Below are positions 34,778 to 43,202 of a DNA stretch of 64,000 nucleotides, one piece after another. Location: contig NZ_FXZB01000013.1 of assembly GCF_900169065.1 (NCBI RefSeq), forward strand, positions 1-64,000, given 5' to 3'. The notes beneath the pieces are model-generated. The model worked only from the letters and a program-made list of their open reading frames with translations, was not told the origin of the DNA and did not search any database. The first letter of the stretch is position 1. The number at the start of each line of letters is the position of its first letter. Position numbers and translations under genes: made by a program. The DNA is from Brevibacterium aurantiacum (GTDB lineage Bacteria; Actinomycetota; Actinomycetes; Actinomycetales; Brevibacteriaceae).

Positions 34778-35119
34778 TCAGGCCTGTGCTGGCACCTCTC
34801 CGCGACGAACGGCGAGTCGCTCATCGAGCAGAACCTGAAGTTCGTCGAAGGAGCGGCGCTCAAGCAACATGTCCCAGTGGGACCGCACATGCTTGCCCGG
34901 CTCCCCATCGGGTTCATTCACGCCGACACGAGTGCCGATGCCGTGGATGCCTGAGTCCCAGGTGGAGGGCACTTCGGCTTCGATCGAGAAGGGAACCTTG
35001 AACTTGGTTCCGTCTTCGCACTCGAATTCGACCATCTGGCGAGGTGCCGGTTCGACGCCCTCTTCCGTTTCCAGGCTGCGTGAGCCCAACTGTGTACCGC
35101 GGAGACTGCGTTCGCTCAT
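34778..35119 (-). CDS. rbpA: RNA polymerase-binding protein RbpA
   Basis: A 113-residue RNA polymerase- and sigma-binding regulator that stabilises the open complex. It begins SERSLRGTQLGSRS, has the core FECEDGTKFKVPFSIEAEVPSTWD, then a basic linker and the C-terminal sigma-interaction helices HWDMLLERRSFDELQVLLDERL. The zinc ligands of Streptomyces RbpA (His and CxxC) are replaced, as in Mycobacterium RbpA, so it is likely zinc-free. An AGAGAGAT-type ribosome site precedes ATG 35119. Confidence 0.95.
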   Translation of the reverse strand: MSERSLRGTQLGSRSLETEEGVEPAPRQMVEFECEDGTKFKVPFSIEAEVPSTWDSGIHGIGTRVGVNEPDGEPGKHVRSHWDMLLERRSFDELQVLLDERLAVRRGEVPAQA

Positions 35120-35196
35120 ATCTCTCTCACCTTCCGACTCGACTGCAGACGTCTCATACGAAGGAACAGTCTACCGTCTACGCCTATTCCCAGCAG

Positions 35197-35940
35197 TCAG
35201 GTCCACGCCGCGATCTCGCGCAGCCCCAGCAGGACATCATCCGTGACGATCCCATCGACGCCGAGGTCGAGGAGGGTGCGCATCTCGGCGACGTCGTTGA
35301 TGGTCCACACATGGATCTGCAGGCCCGAGCGGTGAGCACGCGAAACGAAGTCCTCGGTGAGGACACGGAGGCCCTTGAACGACATCGGCACCTGCAGGGC
35401 ATCGAGACCGGCCGGCAGCGGAGTCAGGCCGGAATCCGCGACTCCCGGCAGGGCGCCTAAGGCAAACAGGGCAGACTCGAACACTCCGGCCGAAGAACGG
35501 ACCCCGGGCAGGGCCTCGCGCAGTCTGCGCAGAGTCGACGAGGAGAACGAGGCAAGCCGGATCCTCTCTCCAGCCTCGCGGCTGCGGATGGTGCGGATCA
35601 TCGGTGCAATGGAGTGGGCGGCTTTGACATCGATGTTCCAGGCGAGGTCCGGAAGCTCCTCCAGAAGCGTGGTCAGGCGAGGCAGATGCCCGCCTGCGAT
35701 GAGTTCGATGGAATCGAGTTCGGCGGCCTTGAGATCGCGGATGCGGTGGGGGCGACCTGCGATGCGATCCAGATCGGCATCATGGGCGGCGAACACGACT
35801 CCGTCGGCAGACGCATGGACATCGGTCTCCATCCACCGCACGCCGGCCTGATGCGCGGACGCGAACGCCTCGAGGGTGTTCTCACTCATACCGGGCCACT
35901 GCCCGCCTCTGTGGGCGATGATCTCTGCCTGAGAATTCAT
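35197..35940 (-). CDS. glycerophosphodiester phosphodiesterase
   Basis: A 247-residue GDPD-family TIM-barrel enzyme that hydrolyses glycerophosphodiesters to glycerol-3-phosphate and an alcohol. Motifs: IIAHRGG, ENTLEAF, the metal-binding METDVHAS (E and D) and the catalytic HDADLDR. QIHVWTINDVAEM and GVDGIVTDD close the barrel. No signal peptide, so probably cytoplasmic. The start is leaderless-like: TAGGAT ends 6 nt before ATG 35940. Confidence 0.92.
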   Translation of the reverse strand: MNSQAEIIAHRGGQWPGMSENTLEAFASAHQAGVRWMETDVHASADGVVFAAHDADLDRIAGRPHRIRDLKAAELDSIELIAGGHLPRLTTLLEELPDLAWNIDVKAAHSIAPMIRTIRSREAGERIRLASFSSSTLRRLREALPGVRSSAGVFESALFALGALPGVADSGLTPLPAGLDALQVPMSFKGLRVLTEDFVSRAHRSGLQIHVWTINDVAEMRTLLDLGVDGIVTDDVLLGLREIAAWT

Positions 35941-35946
35941 GGTCCA

Positions 35947-35952
35947 ATCCTA
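35947..35952 (-). promoter_or_regulatory. leaderless-type -10 for the GDPD gene
   Basis: On the minus strand TAGGAT is followed by TGGACC and then ATG 35940. Confidence 0.45.
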
Positions 35953-35995
35953 TGTTGCTGTTGACCTGACGAGCAGGGTCGACAACTATGGAGAC

Positions 35996-36319
35996 ATGAG
36001 CCGAACACAAGATCCGATTGAACCTGACTACGTCATTGACTCCACCAAGCGGACCCCGACCGAAAGGGTGCGTTCGGCAGCCACCAGAGCCTACGGTGCG
36101 GCCAGCAGCAGTGTGAAGAACGCTCGTGAAGCAACCTCTGGCAACCGTCTCATCGAGACCACCGAGACGAACGTGAAGAAGGCGCTGGGCAATGTCTCCC
36201 ACGCGATCGACGATGCCGTGCGAAGCGGCAAGGTCGAGCGAGTCTTCGACAAGGCCCAGGAAGGTGTGACCACCGGCGCCGATACCGTCCGCAGGCTGGT
36301 CAACCGCAAGTCCGAGTGA
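35996..36319 (+). CDS. small hypothetical protein, helical
   Basis: A 107-residue soluble, Ala/Thr/Arg-rich protein without a recognised domain. Its sequence is mostly amphipathic helix (RVRSAATRAYGAASSSVKNAREAT; HAIDDAVRSGKVERVFDKAQ), reminiscent of stress-linked, CsbD-like or LEA-like helices, but no family can be assigned. ATG 35996 has GGAGA 5 nt upstream. It is divergent from the GDPD gene and followed by a strong terminator. Confidence 0.6.
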   Translation: MSRTQDPIEPDYVIDSTKRTPTERVRSAATRAYGAASSSVKNAREATSGNRLIETTETNVKKALGNVSHAIDDAVRSGKVERVFDKAQEGVTTGADTVRRLVNRKSE

Positions 36320-36334
36320 CCCGATAACCATTGA

Positions 36335-36368
36335 TGCGGCACGCTTTTTAGCGTGCCGCATTGCTTTT
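36335..36368 (+). terminator. Rho-independent terminator
   Basis: A perfect 11-bp stem (36335-36345 with 36350-36360), tetraloop TTTT, followed by TTGCTTTT. A classical intrinsic terminator for the small hypothetical gene. Confidence 0.82.
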
Positions 36369-36398
36369 GTAACAGTTTCTTAATTAGACTGTGTTCAG

Positions 36399-36414
36399 GT
36401 AACGATCCGATAAC
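36399..36414. promoter_or_regulatory. GTAAC-N6-ATAAC direct repeat, possible MtrA box
   Basis: GTAAC at 36399-36403 and ATAAC at 36410-36414, 11 bp start to start; another GTAAC lies at 36369. It is upstream of the RlpA-like gene. The same 11-bp pattern occurs upstream of the Rpf-like gene, and MtrA of actinobacteria binds GTNAC-type direct repeats. Confidence 0.3.
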
Positions 36415-36495
36415 TTGGAGTCAGTGTTGAGCCTTGCTCGATCACTGAGACCCATGTTTGCGAAGGACACCGGCACATCTATACAAGGACTGACT

Positions 36496-37311
36496 GTGGG
36501 TAAACACTCTTCACCCCGTTCGAAATCGACGGGATCGCTCTTCTCTGCGTTCAAAGCACCGAAGAAGTCCGGACGGCATTCGCCGCAGGGGACCCAGGCA
36601 TCTGCGAACACCGCTGGGGGAGTGCTGGCCTCGGTGCGTGCACGTCCAGTGCTCTCCGCATTCATCGTTCCCACCGCCGCAACAGCAGCGGTCGTCGCAT
36701 CCAGCCTGGCGATGGTGCCCGGCAGCGCCGGCGGTGACCAGCAGGTCGTCGCCGAATCTCCTGTCGTCGCCGCAGCCGAGGCGACCCAATCCCCAGATGA
36801 GTTCCTGGCCAAAGCGAAGAAGCAGGCCAAAGAGAAGCCAGCCGAGATCTCCCTCAAGTCCAAGGTCGAGACACCGAGCCCGACCCCGTCGGAGACCGCG
36901 TCCGACGAAGCTGCGAGCACGGACGCGACCACAGGCGGCACCGCAGGCGGCACAGACACGAAGAAGCCCGCTCCTGATACCAATGACGAACCCTCGAAGT
37001 CCGGTGAGTCCGCTGGCGAGTCCGGTACCTGCCCGATGTCGTACTACGGCGGAGGCGATGGATTCGATGGCCAGCAGACGGCCAACGGGGAGATCTTCGA
37101 CACCAACAAGCTGACCGCTGCGCATAAGACGCTGCCCTTCGGCTCGCAGGTCAAGATCACCAATACCGCCAACGGAAAATCCGTGACCGTGCGCATCAAT
37201 GACCGTGGTCCCTACCACGGCAGCCGCTGCATCGACCTGTCCAAGGCCGCCATGGAAGCAGTCGGCGGAGTCGGTGCCGGGCAGATCAACGGCAAATACG
37301 AAGTCCAGTGA
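36496..37311 (+). CDS. RlpA-like double-psi beta-barrel wall protein
   Basis: A 271-residue exported protein. A hydrophobic segment ([22 protein letters not shown]) after a basic N-region is a signal or anchor. A long Lys/Ala/Glu/Pro/Thr-rich, low-complexity region follows (about 75-175), then a C-terminal double-psi beta-barrel: [47 protein letters not shown] and [13 protein letters not shown]. The DPBB fold of RlpA suggests a lytic transglycosylase or wall-binding role. GTG 36496 with AAGGA 8 nt upstream is preferred to a TTG at 36415. Confidence 0.85.
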   Translation: MGKHSSPRSKSTGSLFSAFKAPKKSGRHSPQGTQASANTAGGVLASVRARPVLSAFIVPTAATAAVVASSLAMVPGSAGGDQQVVAESPVVAAAEATQSPDEFLAKAKKQAKEKPAEISLKSKVETPSPTPSETASDEAASTDATTGGTAGGTDTKKPAPDTNDEPSKSGESAGESGTCPMSYYGGGDGFDGQQTANGEIFDTNKLTAAHKTLPFGSQVKITNTANGKSVTVRINDRGPYHGSRCIDLSKAAMEAVGGVGAGQINGKYEVQ

Positions 37312-37313
37312 CC

Positions 37314-37344
37314 GTCCCTGGCGTCGCTGAGCGACGTCAGGGAC
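37314..37344. terminator. stem-loop after the RlpA-like gene
   Basis: A 14-bp stem with one G-T pair (37314-37327 with 37331-37344) between convergent genes. It overlaps the stop region of the WYL regulator (stop at 37337). Confidence 0.6.
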
Positions 37345-38275
37345 CATTGCACGCGGCCGCTTGACGGGCCCGTTCATGCAGCGCCAGTCGGAGTTCTCCA
37401 GGTGATATGACCTCGACTCCGGGCACCGTGATCAGCTGGGAGACAGCGACGTCCACGGGCTCCATCGGAAGGTCGATGACATAGTCGTCGGCGGTGATGG
37501 ATCCTGCCTCGATTGCCTCCTCGGTGACTCGACCCGGAACTGCCCGGCGCAGATCGTCGAGGCTGTGGCTGGGAACCCGCAGTCTCACCGTCGTCGACCT
37601 GACGGTGCGGTCGAATTCGACCTGAGACCGCGACCAATAGTCGCCGAGGTGGAATTCCACCGGCCGTGAAACCGCGACGTAGCGCAGTGCGATCGCAGTC
37701 ATCCGGGAGACCCGGTAGGTTCGGGGTCTGCCTCCGGGAGGCTGTGCGATGAGGTACCAGCGACCGGCCTTGACGACGAGTCCCAGCGGAATGGCAGTGC
37801 GAAGTCGTGATCCCGTACGGGCTGCATACCGAAACTGCAGTCCGCGGTGCGAACGCAGAGCCGTGACGATGACCGAGAGCGCCTCGAGACGCTCATGTGT
37901 CATGAACCAGTCGGGCCCGTCGACGAGGACGTTCGATGAGAAGACGGATTCCGTCTCGGACAGGATCTTCTCCCGCGCCGTCGCCAACTCCCGTGCGAAC
38001 CCGAGATCGGCTGCTGCGGCACCTCCGACGAGCACTGAATCAAGCTCATCACGGGTCATGCCCGACAGCGGAGACGTCCAGGTTCCCAGCAGGCTGATGC
38101 CCCCACCTGGGCCGGCCTCTGTCACCACGGGCACACCCATCCGAGACAGGTCGCCGAGATCGCGATAGACCGTCCGTTCGGTGACCTCGAGCCGCTCGGC
38201 CAGATTCGCGGCAGTGATCGGTACGCTCCTCGCGCTGAGGATGACGATCTCCGACACCAGCCGTGCTGCCTTCAT
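37337..38275 (-). CDS. YafY-type WYL/HTH_11 transcriptional regulator
   Basis: A 312-residue one-component regulator with an N-terminal HTH (ITAANLAERLEVTERTVYRDLG, about 20-42), and a WYL ligand-sensing domain (LQFRYAARTGSRLRTAIPLGLVVKAGRWYLIAQPPGGRPRTYRVSRM). A C-terminal WCX extension follows. ATG 38275 is 8 nt after TATTCT; ATG 38281 is an alternative. It is divergent from an SDR gene and a perfect palindrome lies between them, suggesting that it controls both itself and the SDR. Confidence 0.86.
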   Translation of the reverse strand: MKAARLVSEIVILSARSVPITAANLAERLEVTERTVYRDLGDLSRMGVPVVTEAGPGGGISLLGTWTSPLSGMTRDELDSVLVGGAAAADLGFARELATAREKILSETESVFSSNVLVDGPDWFMTHERLEALSVIVTALRSHRGLQFRYAARTGSRLRTAIPLGLVVKAGRWYLIAQPPGGRPRTYRVSRMTAIALRYVAVSRPVEFHLGDYWSRSQVEFDRTVRSTTVRLRVPSHSLDDLRRAVPGRVTEEAIEAGSITADDYVIDLPMEPVDVAVSQLITVPGVEVISPGELRLALHERARQAAACNGP

Positions 38276-38295
38276 GCTCATCAAGAATAGTCTTC

Positions 38296-38320
38296 ATCAC
38301 TGACATGAGGTGTCAGTGAT
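38296..38320. promoter_or_regulatory. perfect 10-bp palindrome, likely operator
   Basis: ATCACTGACA (38296-38305), a 5-bp spacer, and TGTCAGTGAT (38311-38320) form a perfect inverted repeat. It lies immediately upstream of the regulator's TATTCT -10 (complement of 38284-38289) and about 20 bp before the SDR start, a position that would block both promoters. Confidence 0.7.
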
Positions 38321-38339
38321 CGCACGAGATGCTGTCATC

Positions 38340-39311
38340 ATGACCTCATCCCAGGCACCAGCAGAACCAGAATTTCCTCCCTTCGTCCAGCGTCCGCTTA
38401 AGGGCCGAGTCGCTCTCGTCGCCGGCGCAACCCGGGGTGCCGGACGCGCCATCGCCAGGAATCTGGCCCGGGCGGGAGCGTTCGTGTACTGCACAGGACG
38501 ATCCACCTCGGCGCAGCCATCCGACTACGGTCGCAGCGAGACGATCGAGGGCACAGCCCAACTCATCGAAGCAGACGGCGGCCACGCCCAGGCGCTCGTC
38601 TGCGATCACCTGAAACCGGAGATGATCCACGAGGTAGTGCGCCGCATCGATGAGCAGCACGGTCGGCTTGACGTTGTCGTCAACGACATCGGGGGAGAGG
38701 CCTACGTCTCCTGGGGCGAGAAGTTCTGGGACACGGACTTCGACTCGGGCATGAGGTTGGTGAACGCGGGCCTGCTCACGCACCTGCACACAGCCCACGC
38801 TGCACTCCCTCTGCTGACACGCACCCCAGGGGGACTGCACATCGAGATCACCGACGGAACCTCCGAGTTCAATGCTGCCCACTACCGGGAGTCCATCTAT
38901 CTCGACCTGACGAAGACGGCGGTGAGCAGGCTGGCGTTCGGACTCGGCCACGAGCTCAGCGACTCCGAGTGCACCGCGTTGGCGATCACCCCAGGCTGGC
39001 TGAGATCGGAGATGATGCTCGACCTCTTCGACACGAGTGAGCAGACTTGGCTGCGAGACTCTCTGGATACCGAGCGTGAACTGCCGCCTGCGGATTTCGC
39101 GATTTCGGAGACCCCGCACCTGTTGGGGCGAACTGTCGTCGCAGTGGCCTCGGACGCGCAACGGCACCGGTTCAACACACGCACATTGAGCACGCGGGAA
39201 CTCGCAGATATCTACGCGATCGACGATATCGATGGTTCTCGACCCGATTCCTGGAGCTTCATGGCAGCCAAGGAGGCCGACTTGGGCGCGGACGCCCGCG
39301 AGTATCGCTGA
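38340..39311 (+). CDS. SDR family oxidoreductase
   Basis: A 323-residue Rossmann-fold protein with the cofactor motif VAGATRGAGRAIARNLA, NDIGG, and ITDGTSEF as the catalytic-Ser region. The catalytic Tyr/Lys segment reads YLDLTK, i.e. Tyr five residues before Lys instead of the usual four (YxxxK), which could alter catalysis. The downstream LAITPGWLRSEMM is standard. ATG 38340 avoids starting in the operator palindrome; GTG 38310 is in frame but falls in the palindrome's spacer. Regulated by the divergent WYL protein, by inference. Confidence 0.85.
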   Translation: MTSSQAPAEPEFPPFVQRPLKGRVALVAGATRGAGRAIARNLARAGAFVYCTGRSTSAQPSDYGRSETIEGTAQLIEADGGHAQALVCDHLKPEMIHEVVRRIDEQHGRLDVVVNDIGGEAYVSWGEKFWDTDFDSGMRLVNAGLLTHLHTAHAALPLLTRTPGGLHIEITDGTSEFNAAHYRESIYLDLTKTAVSRLAFGLGHELSDSECTALAITPGWLRSEMMLDLFDTSEQTWLRDSLDTERELPPADFAISETPHLLGRTVVAVASDAQRHRFNTRTLSTRELADIYAIDDIDGSRPDSWSFMAAKEADLGADAREYR

Positions 39312-39413
39312 AACCGATTCCGCACCGGTCCGACCGGACCCGAACTCGCCTTGGCAGGCCCTGGTTCCCTGGTTACTCTGATCACATAAGTGGAACTTTC
39401 GAAGGAGAGCAGG

Positions 39414-40766
39414 ATGTCGGATCGAACATGCGATGTGGTCATCGTCGGAGCTGGCCCGACCGGCCTGAGTGCGGCCCGGACGCTGCAGGCAGCAGGTAAG
39501 GACGTTGTGGTCCTCGAGGCACGAGATCGTGTGGGCGGTCGGACGTGGACAGATCACATCGACGGTCAGATGTACGAAATCGGTGGTCAGTGGATCTCAC
39601 CTGACCAGACGGCACTCCTCGAACTCGTCGAGGAGCTGGGCAAGGAGACGTACCAGCGCTACCGAGAAGGCGACAGCGTCTACATCGCACCGGACGGCAC
39701 ACGTTCCGTCTACAGCGGCGACATGTTCCCAGTGGGGGAGTCGACCCAAGCGGAGATGGAACGGCTGATCGCGCAGTTGGACGAGCTCGCCGCCCGCATC
39801 GGACCGACAGCTCCGTGGGAAGCCGAGGATGCTGCCGAACTCGATTCGGTGTCGTTCCACCATTGGCTGCGCCAACAATCAGACGATGAGACCGCGTGCG
39901 CGAACATCGGCATGTTCATCGCGGGCGGAATGCTGACGAAGCCGGCCACCGCATTCTCCGCACTGCAGGCGATACTCATGGCCGCCTCGGCGGGATCATT
40001 CACCCACCTCGTCGATGATCATTTCATTCTCGACCGCCGCGTCGTGGGTGGAATGCAGTCGGTCTCCGAGCAGATGGCCGGCGAGCTCGGTGAGGGCGTC
40101 GTCCACCTCAATAGCCCCGTGCGCACCATTGAGTGGACAGAGGATTCGGTGAGCGTCGGCACCGATGCGATGACCGTGTCGGCCGATCGTGTCATTGTGG
40201 CCGTCCCGCCGAACCTGTACTCACGCATCAGCTACTCCCCGCATCTGCCCCGACTCCAGCAGGTCTTCCACCAGCACCAGTCGATGGGTCTGGTGATCAA
40301 GGTCCATGCCACCTATCCGACACCGTTCTGGCGTGAAGACGGCCTGTGCGGAACCGGATTCGGTGCCGGCCAGCTGGTTCAGGAGGTCTATGACAACACC
40401 AATCACGGTGAAGAGCAGGGGACTCTCGTCGGATTCATCTCAGACGTCAACGCCGATGCGATGTTCGCCCTCGACGAGGACACCCGCAAGCAGCGCATCG
40501 TCGAATGCCTGGCAGACTTCCTCGGTCCACGTGCCCTGGAGCCTGACGTCTTCTACCTGTCAGACTTCGGCTCCGAGGAATGGACCCGTGGAGCGTATGC
40601 GACCAGCTACGACCTCGGTGGACTGCACCGGTGGGGCCGCTTCCAGAACGACCCAGTCGGTCCCATCCACTTCGCAAGTTCGGACATTGCAGCACACGGG
40701 TACCAGCACGTCGATGGCGCCATCAGGATCGGGCAGGACACCGCCCGTATGATCTTGGGCACCTGA
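39414..40766 (+). CDS. puo: putrescine oxidase (flavin monoamine oxidase)
   Basis: A 450-residue FAD enzyme that oxidises putrescine to 4-aminobutanal, ammonia and hydrogen peroxide. The FAD site VVIVGAGPTGLSAARTL and LEARDRVGGRTWTD is intact; the following GGQWISPDQTALLEL, SFHHWLRQ, FIAGGMLTKPATAFS and the C-terminal FGSEEWTRGAYATSYDLGGL match characterised actinobacterial putrescine oxidases closely. ATG 39414 follows AAGGAGAG. The APC permease starts 24 bp after the stop, fitting uptake followed by oxidation. Confidence 0.9.
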   Translation: MSDRTCDVVIVGAGPTGLSAARTLQAAGKDVVVLEARDRVGGRTWTDHIDGQMYEIGGQWISPDQTALLELVEELGKETYQRYREGDSVYIAPDGTRSVYSGDMFPVGESTQAEMERLIAQLDELAARIGPTAPWEAEDAAELDSVSFHHWLRQQSDDETACANIGMFIAGGMLTKPATAFSALQAILMAASAGSFTHLVDDHFILDRRVVGGMQSVSEQMAGELGEGVVHLNSPVRTIEWTEDSVSVGTDAMTVSADRVIVAVPPNLYSRISYSPHLPRLQQVFHQHQSMGLVIKVHATYPTPFWREDGLCGTGFGAGQLVQEVYDNTNHGEEQGTLVGFISDVNADAMFALDEDTRKQRIVECLADFLGPRALEPDVFYLSDFGSEEWTRGAYATSYDLGGLHRWGRFQNDPVGPIHFASSDIAAHGYQHVDGAIRIGQDTARMILGT

Positions 40767-40790
40767 GCACATGTCTGAAAGGTTGAACTG

Positions 40791-42335
40791 ATGACCTCGG
40801 CAACTCCATCACCGGGCCCGACCGGAAGCGCGTCTGCGACATCCGCTTCGGGTCTGAGCTCCAAGGGGCTGTCGGCGGGCAAGATCGGTGCCATCGGCGG
40901 TGCCGTCATCGGCATCTCCTGCATCGCGCCCGCCTACACCTTGACCTCGGGGCTGGGACCGACGATCTCGCAGGTCGGTGTGCACACTCCGGCGATTCTG
41001 CTCATCGGATTCGTTCCGATGCTGCTCGTCGTCTTCGGCTACCGCGAACTCAACACTGCCATGCCCGATTCCGGGACGACCTTCACCTGGGCGACCCGCG
41101 CCTTCGGGCCCTGGCTGGGCTGGATGGGAGGATGGGGCCTGATCTCTGCCACGATCCTCGTGCTCTCGAACCTGGCCGCAGTGGCAGTGGACTTCCTGTT
41201 CCTGCTGCTGGCGCAGATCTTCGGTGACCCAGGAATCGCCGATCTGACCCGAGTGCTGTGGATCAACATTCCTGTCACAGTTCTCCTGACCGCGGCCGCC
41301 GCGTGGATCTCCTACCGCGGAGTCGAAGCCACCGAGAAGATTCAGGTCTGGCTCGTCGCCTTCCAGGTACTTGCACTCGGCTGGTTCGTCATCGCAGCAT
41401 TCGTCCACGTGTCCAACGGCACCGCCTTCGACCCCACACCGGTCGAACTCGGCTGGTTCAACCCTGCCGAGGCCGGAGACTTCTCGACGGTCGCAGCGGC
41501 AGTGTCTCTGTCCATCTTCCTGTTCTGGGGCTGGGACACCGTCATCACCATGAACGAAGAGGCGAAGGACCCGGAGAAGACTCCCGGACGCGCAGCCATG
41601 CTCACGATCATCGCCATCGTCATCATCTACCTGGCCTGCACCGTCGCCGTCATCTCGTTCGCCGGTGTCGGCACCGAGGGGCTGGGCGCGGGGAATCCGG
41701 AGAATCAGGAATCCATCTTCGCCGTCCTCGCCGGCCCGGTGATGGGGCCCTTCGCCGTTCTCGTCTCGATCGCCGTCCTCTCTAGCTCACTGGCCTCGCT
41801 GCAGTCGACGATGGTCTCTCCCTCGCGCACGATCCTGGCCATGGGCCACTACGGGGCGCTGCCGAAGAAGTACGGAAAGATCTCGCCCCGGTACAAGTCT
41901 CCATCCGTGGCCACCATCACCTCGGCGGCGGCCGCAATCATCTTCTATGTGGTCATGCGTCTGCTGTCAGAGAACGCACTGTGGGACACGATCACTGCCT
42001 TGGGGCTGATGGTCTGCTTCTACTACGGTGTGACCGGCCTGGCCTGCATCTGGTACTTCCGACGGTCCCTGTTCTCCGGGGCGAAGAACTTCTTCTTCAG
42101 GTGCCTCTTCCCGCTGGTCGGGGGAGTGACCCTGCTGGTGATCTTCGTGACCACCGCGATCGACTCACTCGATCCCGACTATGGTTCCGGCTCTTCGGTC
42201 TTCGGCATCGGACTGGTTTTCGTGCTGGGCATCGGCGTCCTGCTCCTGGGTGTGGTCATCATGATCATCCAATCCCGCAGGCACCCCGACTACTTCCGCG
42301 GGAAGACGCTGACGCAGGGAGTCCACACAGGGTGA
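40791..42335 (+). CDS. APC family permease, probably polyamine/amino acid
   Basis: A 514-residue transporter with about 12 membrane helices. The N-terminal helix region IGAIGGAVIGISCIAPAYTLTSGLGPT and PDSGTTFTWATRAFGPWLGWMGGW are typical of the amino acid-polyamine-organocation superfamily. By its position after putrescine oxidase the likely substrate is putrescine or another amine; this is inference. A short Ser/Gly-rich N-tail precedes the first helix. The stop overlaps the next start (GTGA). Confidence 0.88.
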   Translation: MTSATPSPGPTGSASATSASGLSSKGLSAGKIGAIGGAVIGISCIAPAYTLTSGLGPTISQVGVHTPAILLIGFVPMLLVVFGYRELNTAMPDSGTTFTWATRAFGPWLGWMGGWGLISATILVLSNLAAVAVDFLFLLLAQIFGDPGIADLTRVLWINIPVTVLLTAAAAWISYRGVEATEKIQVWLVAFQVLALGWFVIAAFVHVSNGTAFDPTPVELGWFNPAEAGDFSTVAAAVSLSIFLFWGWDTVITMNEEAKDPEKTPGRAAMLTIIAIVIIYLACTVAVISFAGVGTEGLGAGNPENQESIFAVLAGPVMGPFAVLVSIAVLSSSLASLQSTMVSPSRTILAMGHYGALPKKYGKISPRYKSPSVATITSAAAAIIFYVVMRLLSENALWDTITALGLMVCFYYGVTGLACIWYFRRSLFSGAKNFFFRCLFPLVGGVTLLVIFVTTAIDSLDPDYGSGSSVFGIGLVFVLGIGVLLLGVVIMIIQSRRHPDYFRGKTLTQGVHTG

Positions 42336-42766
42336 GCGCGAGAGGCAGCGACACTCCGTCTGTGCAGCAGCTGGCCATCCTGAGGCGTGTGCGCGACCGC
42401 ATCCACAGAGAATTCGACCAGCCTCTCAACGTCCAGGAACTTGCCGCCGGGGTGCATATGTCGGCCGGGCACCTCAGTCGCGGATTCAAAGCTGCCTACG
42501 GGGAGTCGCCCTATTCCTATCTCATGACCCGGCGCATCGAACGCTCCATGGCACTGATTCGTCGCGGTGACCTGTCGATCACAGATATCTGCTTCGCTGT
42601 GGGATTCTCATCGCTGGGCACGTTCTCCACTCGATTCAGCGAACTTGTCGGGGTCTCACCCTCCCGCTACCGTTCCGGCGTCGTCGAAGGCGACCACGAC
42701 CTGCCGACGATCATCGTCAAGAATGTGCTCAGACCGGTCAGGAATCGAGAAGTTCCACCCCGGTGA
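42332..42766 (+). CDS. AraC family regulator, DNA-binding domain only
   Basis: A 144-residue protein consisting almost wholly of the AraC-type double helix-turn-helix: LNVQELAAGVHMSAGHLSRGFK (first HTH) and LSITDICFAVGFSSLGTFSTRFSELVGVSPSRYR (second). No ligand-sensing domain is attached, so the effector, if any, must act indirectly, as in SoxS/MarA. GTG 42332 overlaps the permease stop by 4 bp. It precedes a VOC protein and a UvrA-like ABC protein, a trio often found together in actinobacteria. Confidence 0.85.
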   Translation: MSARGSDTPSVQQLAILRRVRDRIHREFDQPLNVQELAAGVHMSAGHLSRGFKAAYGESPYSYLMTRRIERSMALIRRGDLSITDICFAVGFSSLGTFSTRFSELVGVSPSRYRSGVVEGDHDLPTIIVKNVLRPVRNREVPPR

Positions 42767-42773
42767 TGCGCAC

Positions 42774-42779
42774 TAGGAT
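42774..42779 (+). promoter_or_regulatory. leaderless-type -10 for the VOC gene
   Basis: TAGGAT ends 7 nt before ATG 42787, suggesting an internal promoter for the VOC-uvrA2 pair. The overlapping AGGATG could alternatively act as a ribosome site. Confidence 0.35.
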
Positions 42780-42786
42780 GACGATC

Positions 42787-43197
42787 ATGAATATTTCAAT
42801 CAACGCCAGCTTCCTGCCTCACACCGATGCCGAAGCATCCCTGACCTTCTACCGTGACGTCCTCGGCTTCGAGGTTCGCCTCGATGTCGGATCCGGGCAG
42901 ATGCGGTGGCTGACTGTGGGCCCTGCTGGTCAACCCGATACCTCGATCGTGCTCACCCCAGCGATCACCGACCCGACCATCAGCGACGAGGAGAGGGCAG
43001 TCATCGAATCGCTCATGGCCAAGGGCAGCTACGCCGCGATCGTGCTGGCAAGCACGAACGTCGATGAGGCCTTCGCCGAGGTGGAGGGCAGGGGAGCCGA
43101 CATCGTCCAGGAGCCGATGGACCAGCCCTACGGTCTCCGGGACTTCGCTCTGCGGGATCCGGCCGGCAATATGATCCGCGTTCAGCAGCGCGGCTGA
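42787..43197 (+). CDS. VOC (glyoxalase/bleomycin resistance) family protein
   Basis: A 136-residue vicinal oxygen chelate-fold protein with the paired beta-alpha-beta units [28 protein letters not shown] and [37 protein letters not shown]. Metal ligand positions (His near the first strand, Glu/His in later strands) are only partly visible, so it may be a binding protein for a drug or a thiol-dependent enzyme. ATG 42787 is chosen; in-frame upstream ATGs overlap the AraC gene. The uvrA-like start is 5 bp downstream of the stop. Confidence 0.86.
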   Translation: MNISINASFLPHTDAEASLTFYRDVLGFEVRLDVGSGQMRWLTVGPAGQPDTSIVLTPAITDPTISDEERAVIESLMAKGSYAAIVLASTNVDEAFAEVEGRGADIVQEPMDQPYGLRDFALRDPAGNMIRVQQRG

Positions 43198-43202
43198 TCG
43201 GT

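Noticed and set aside
36399..36495. TTG start at 36415 for the RlpA-like gene
   Set aside because: The extra residues have no match to a signal peptide and GTG 36496 has a good ribosome site, so it is more likely.
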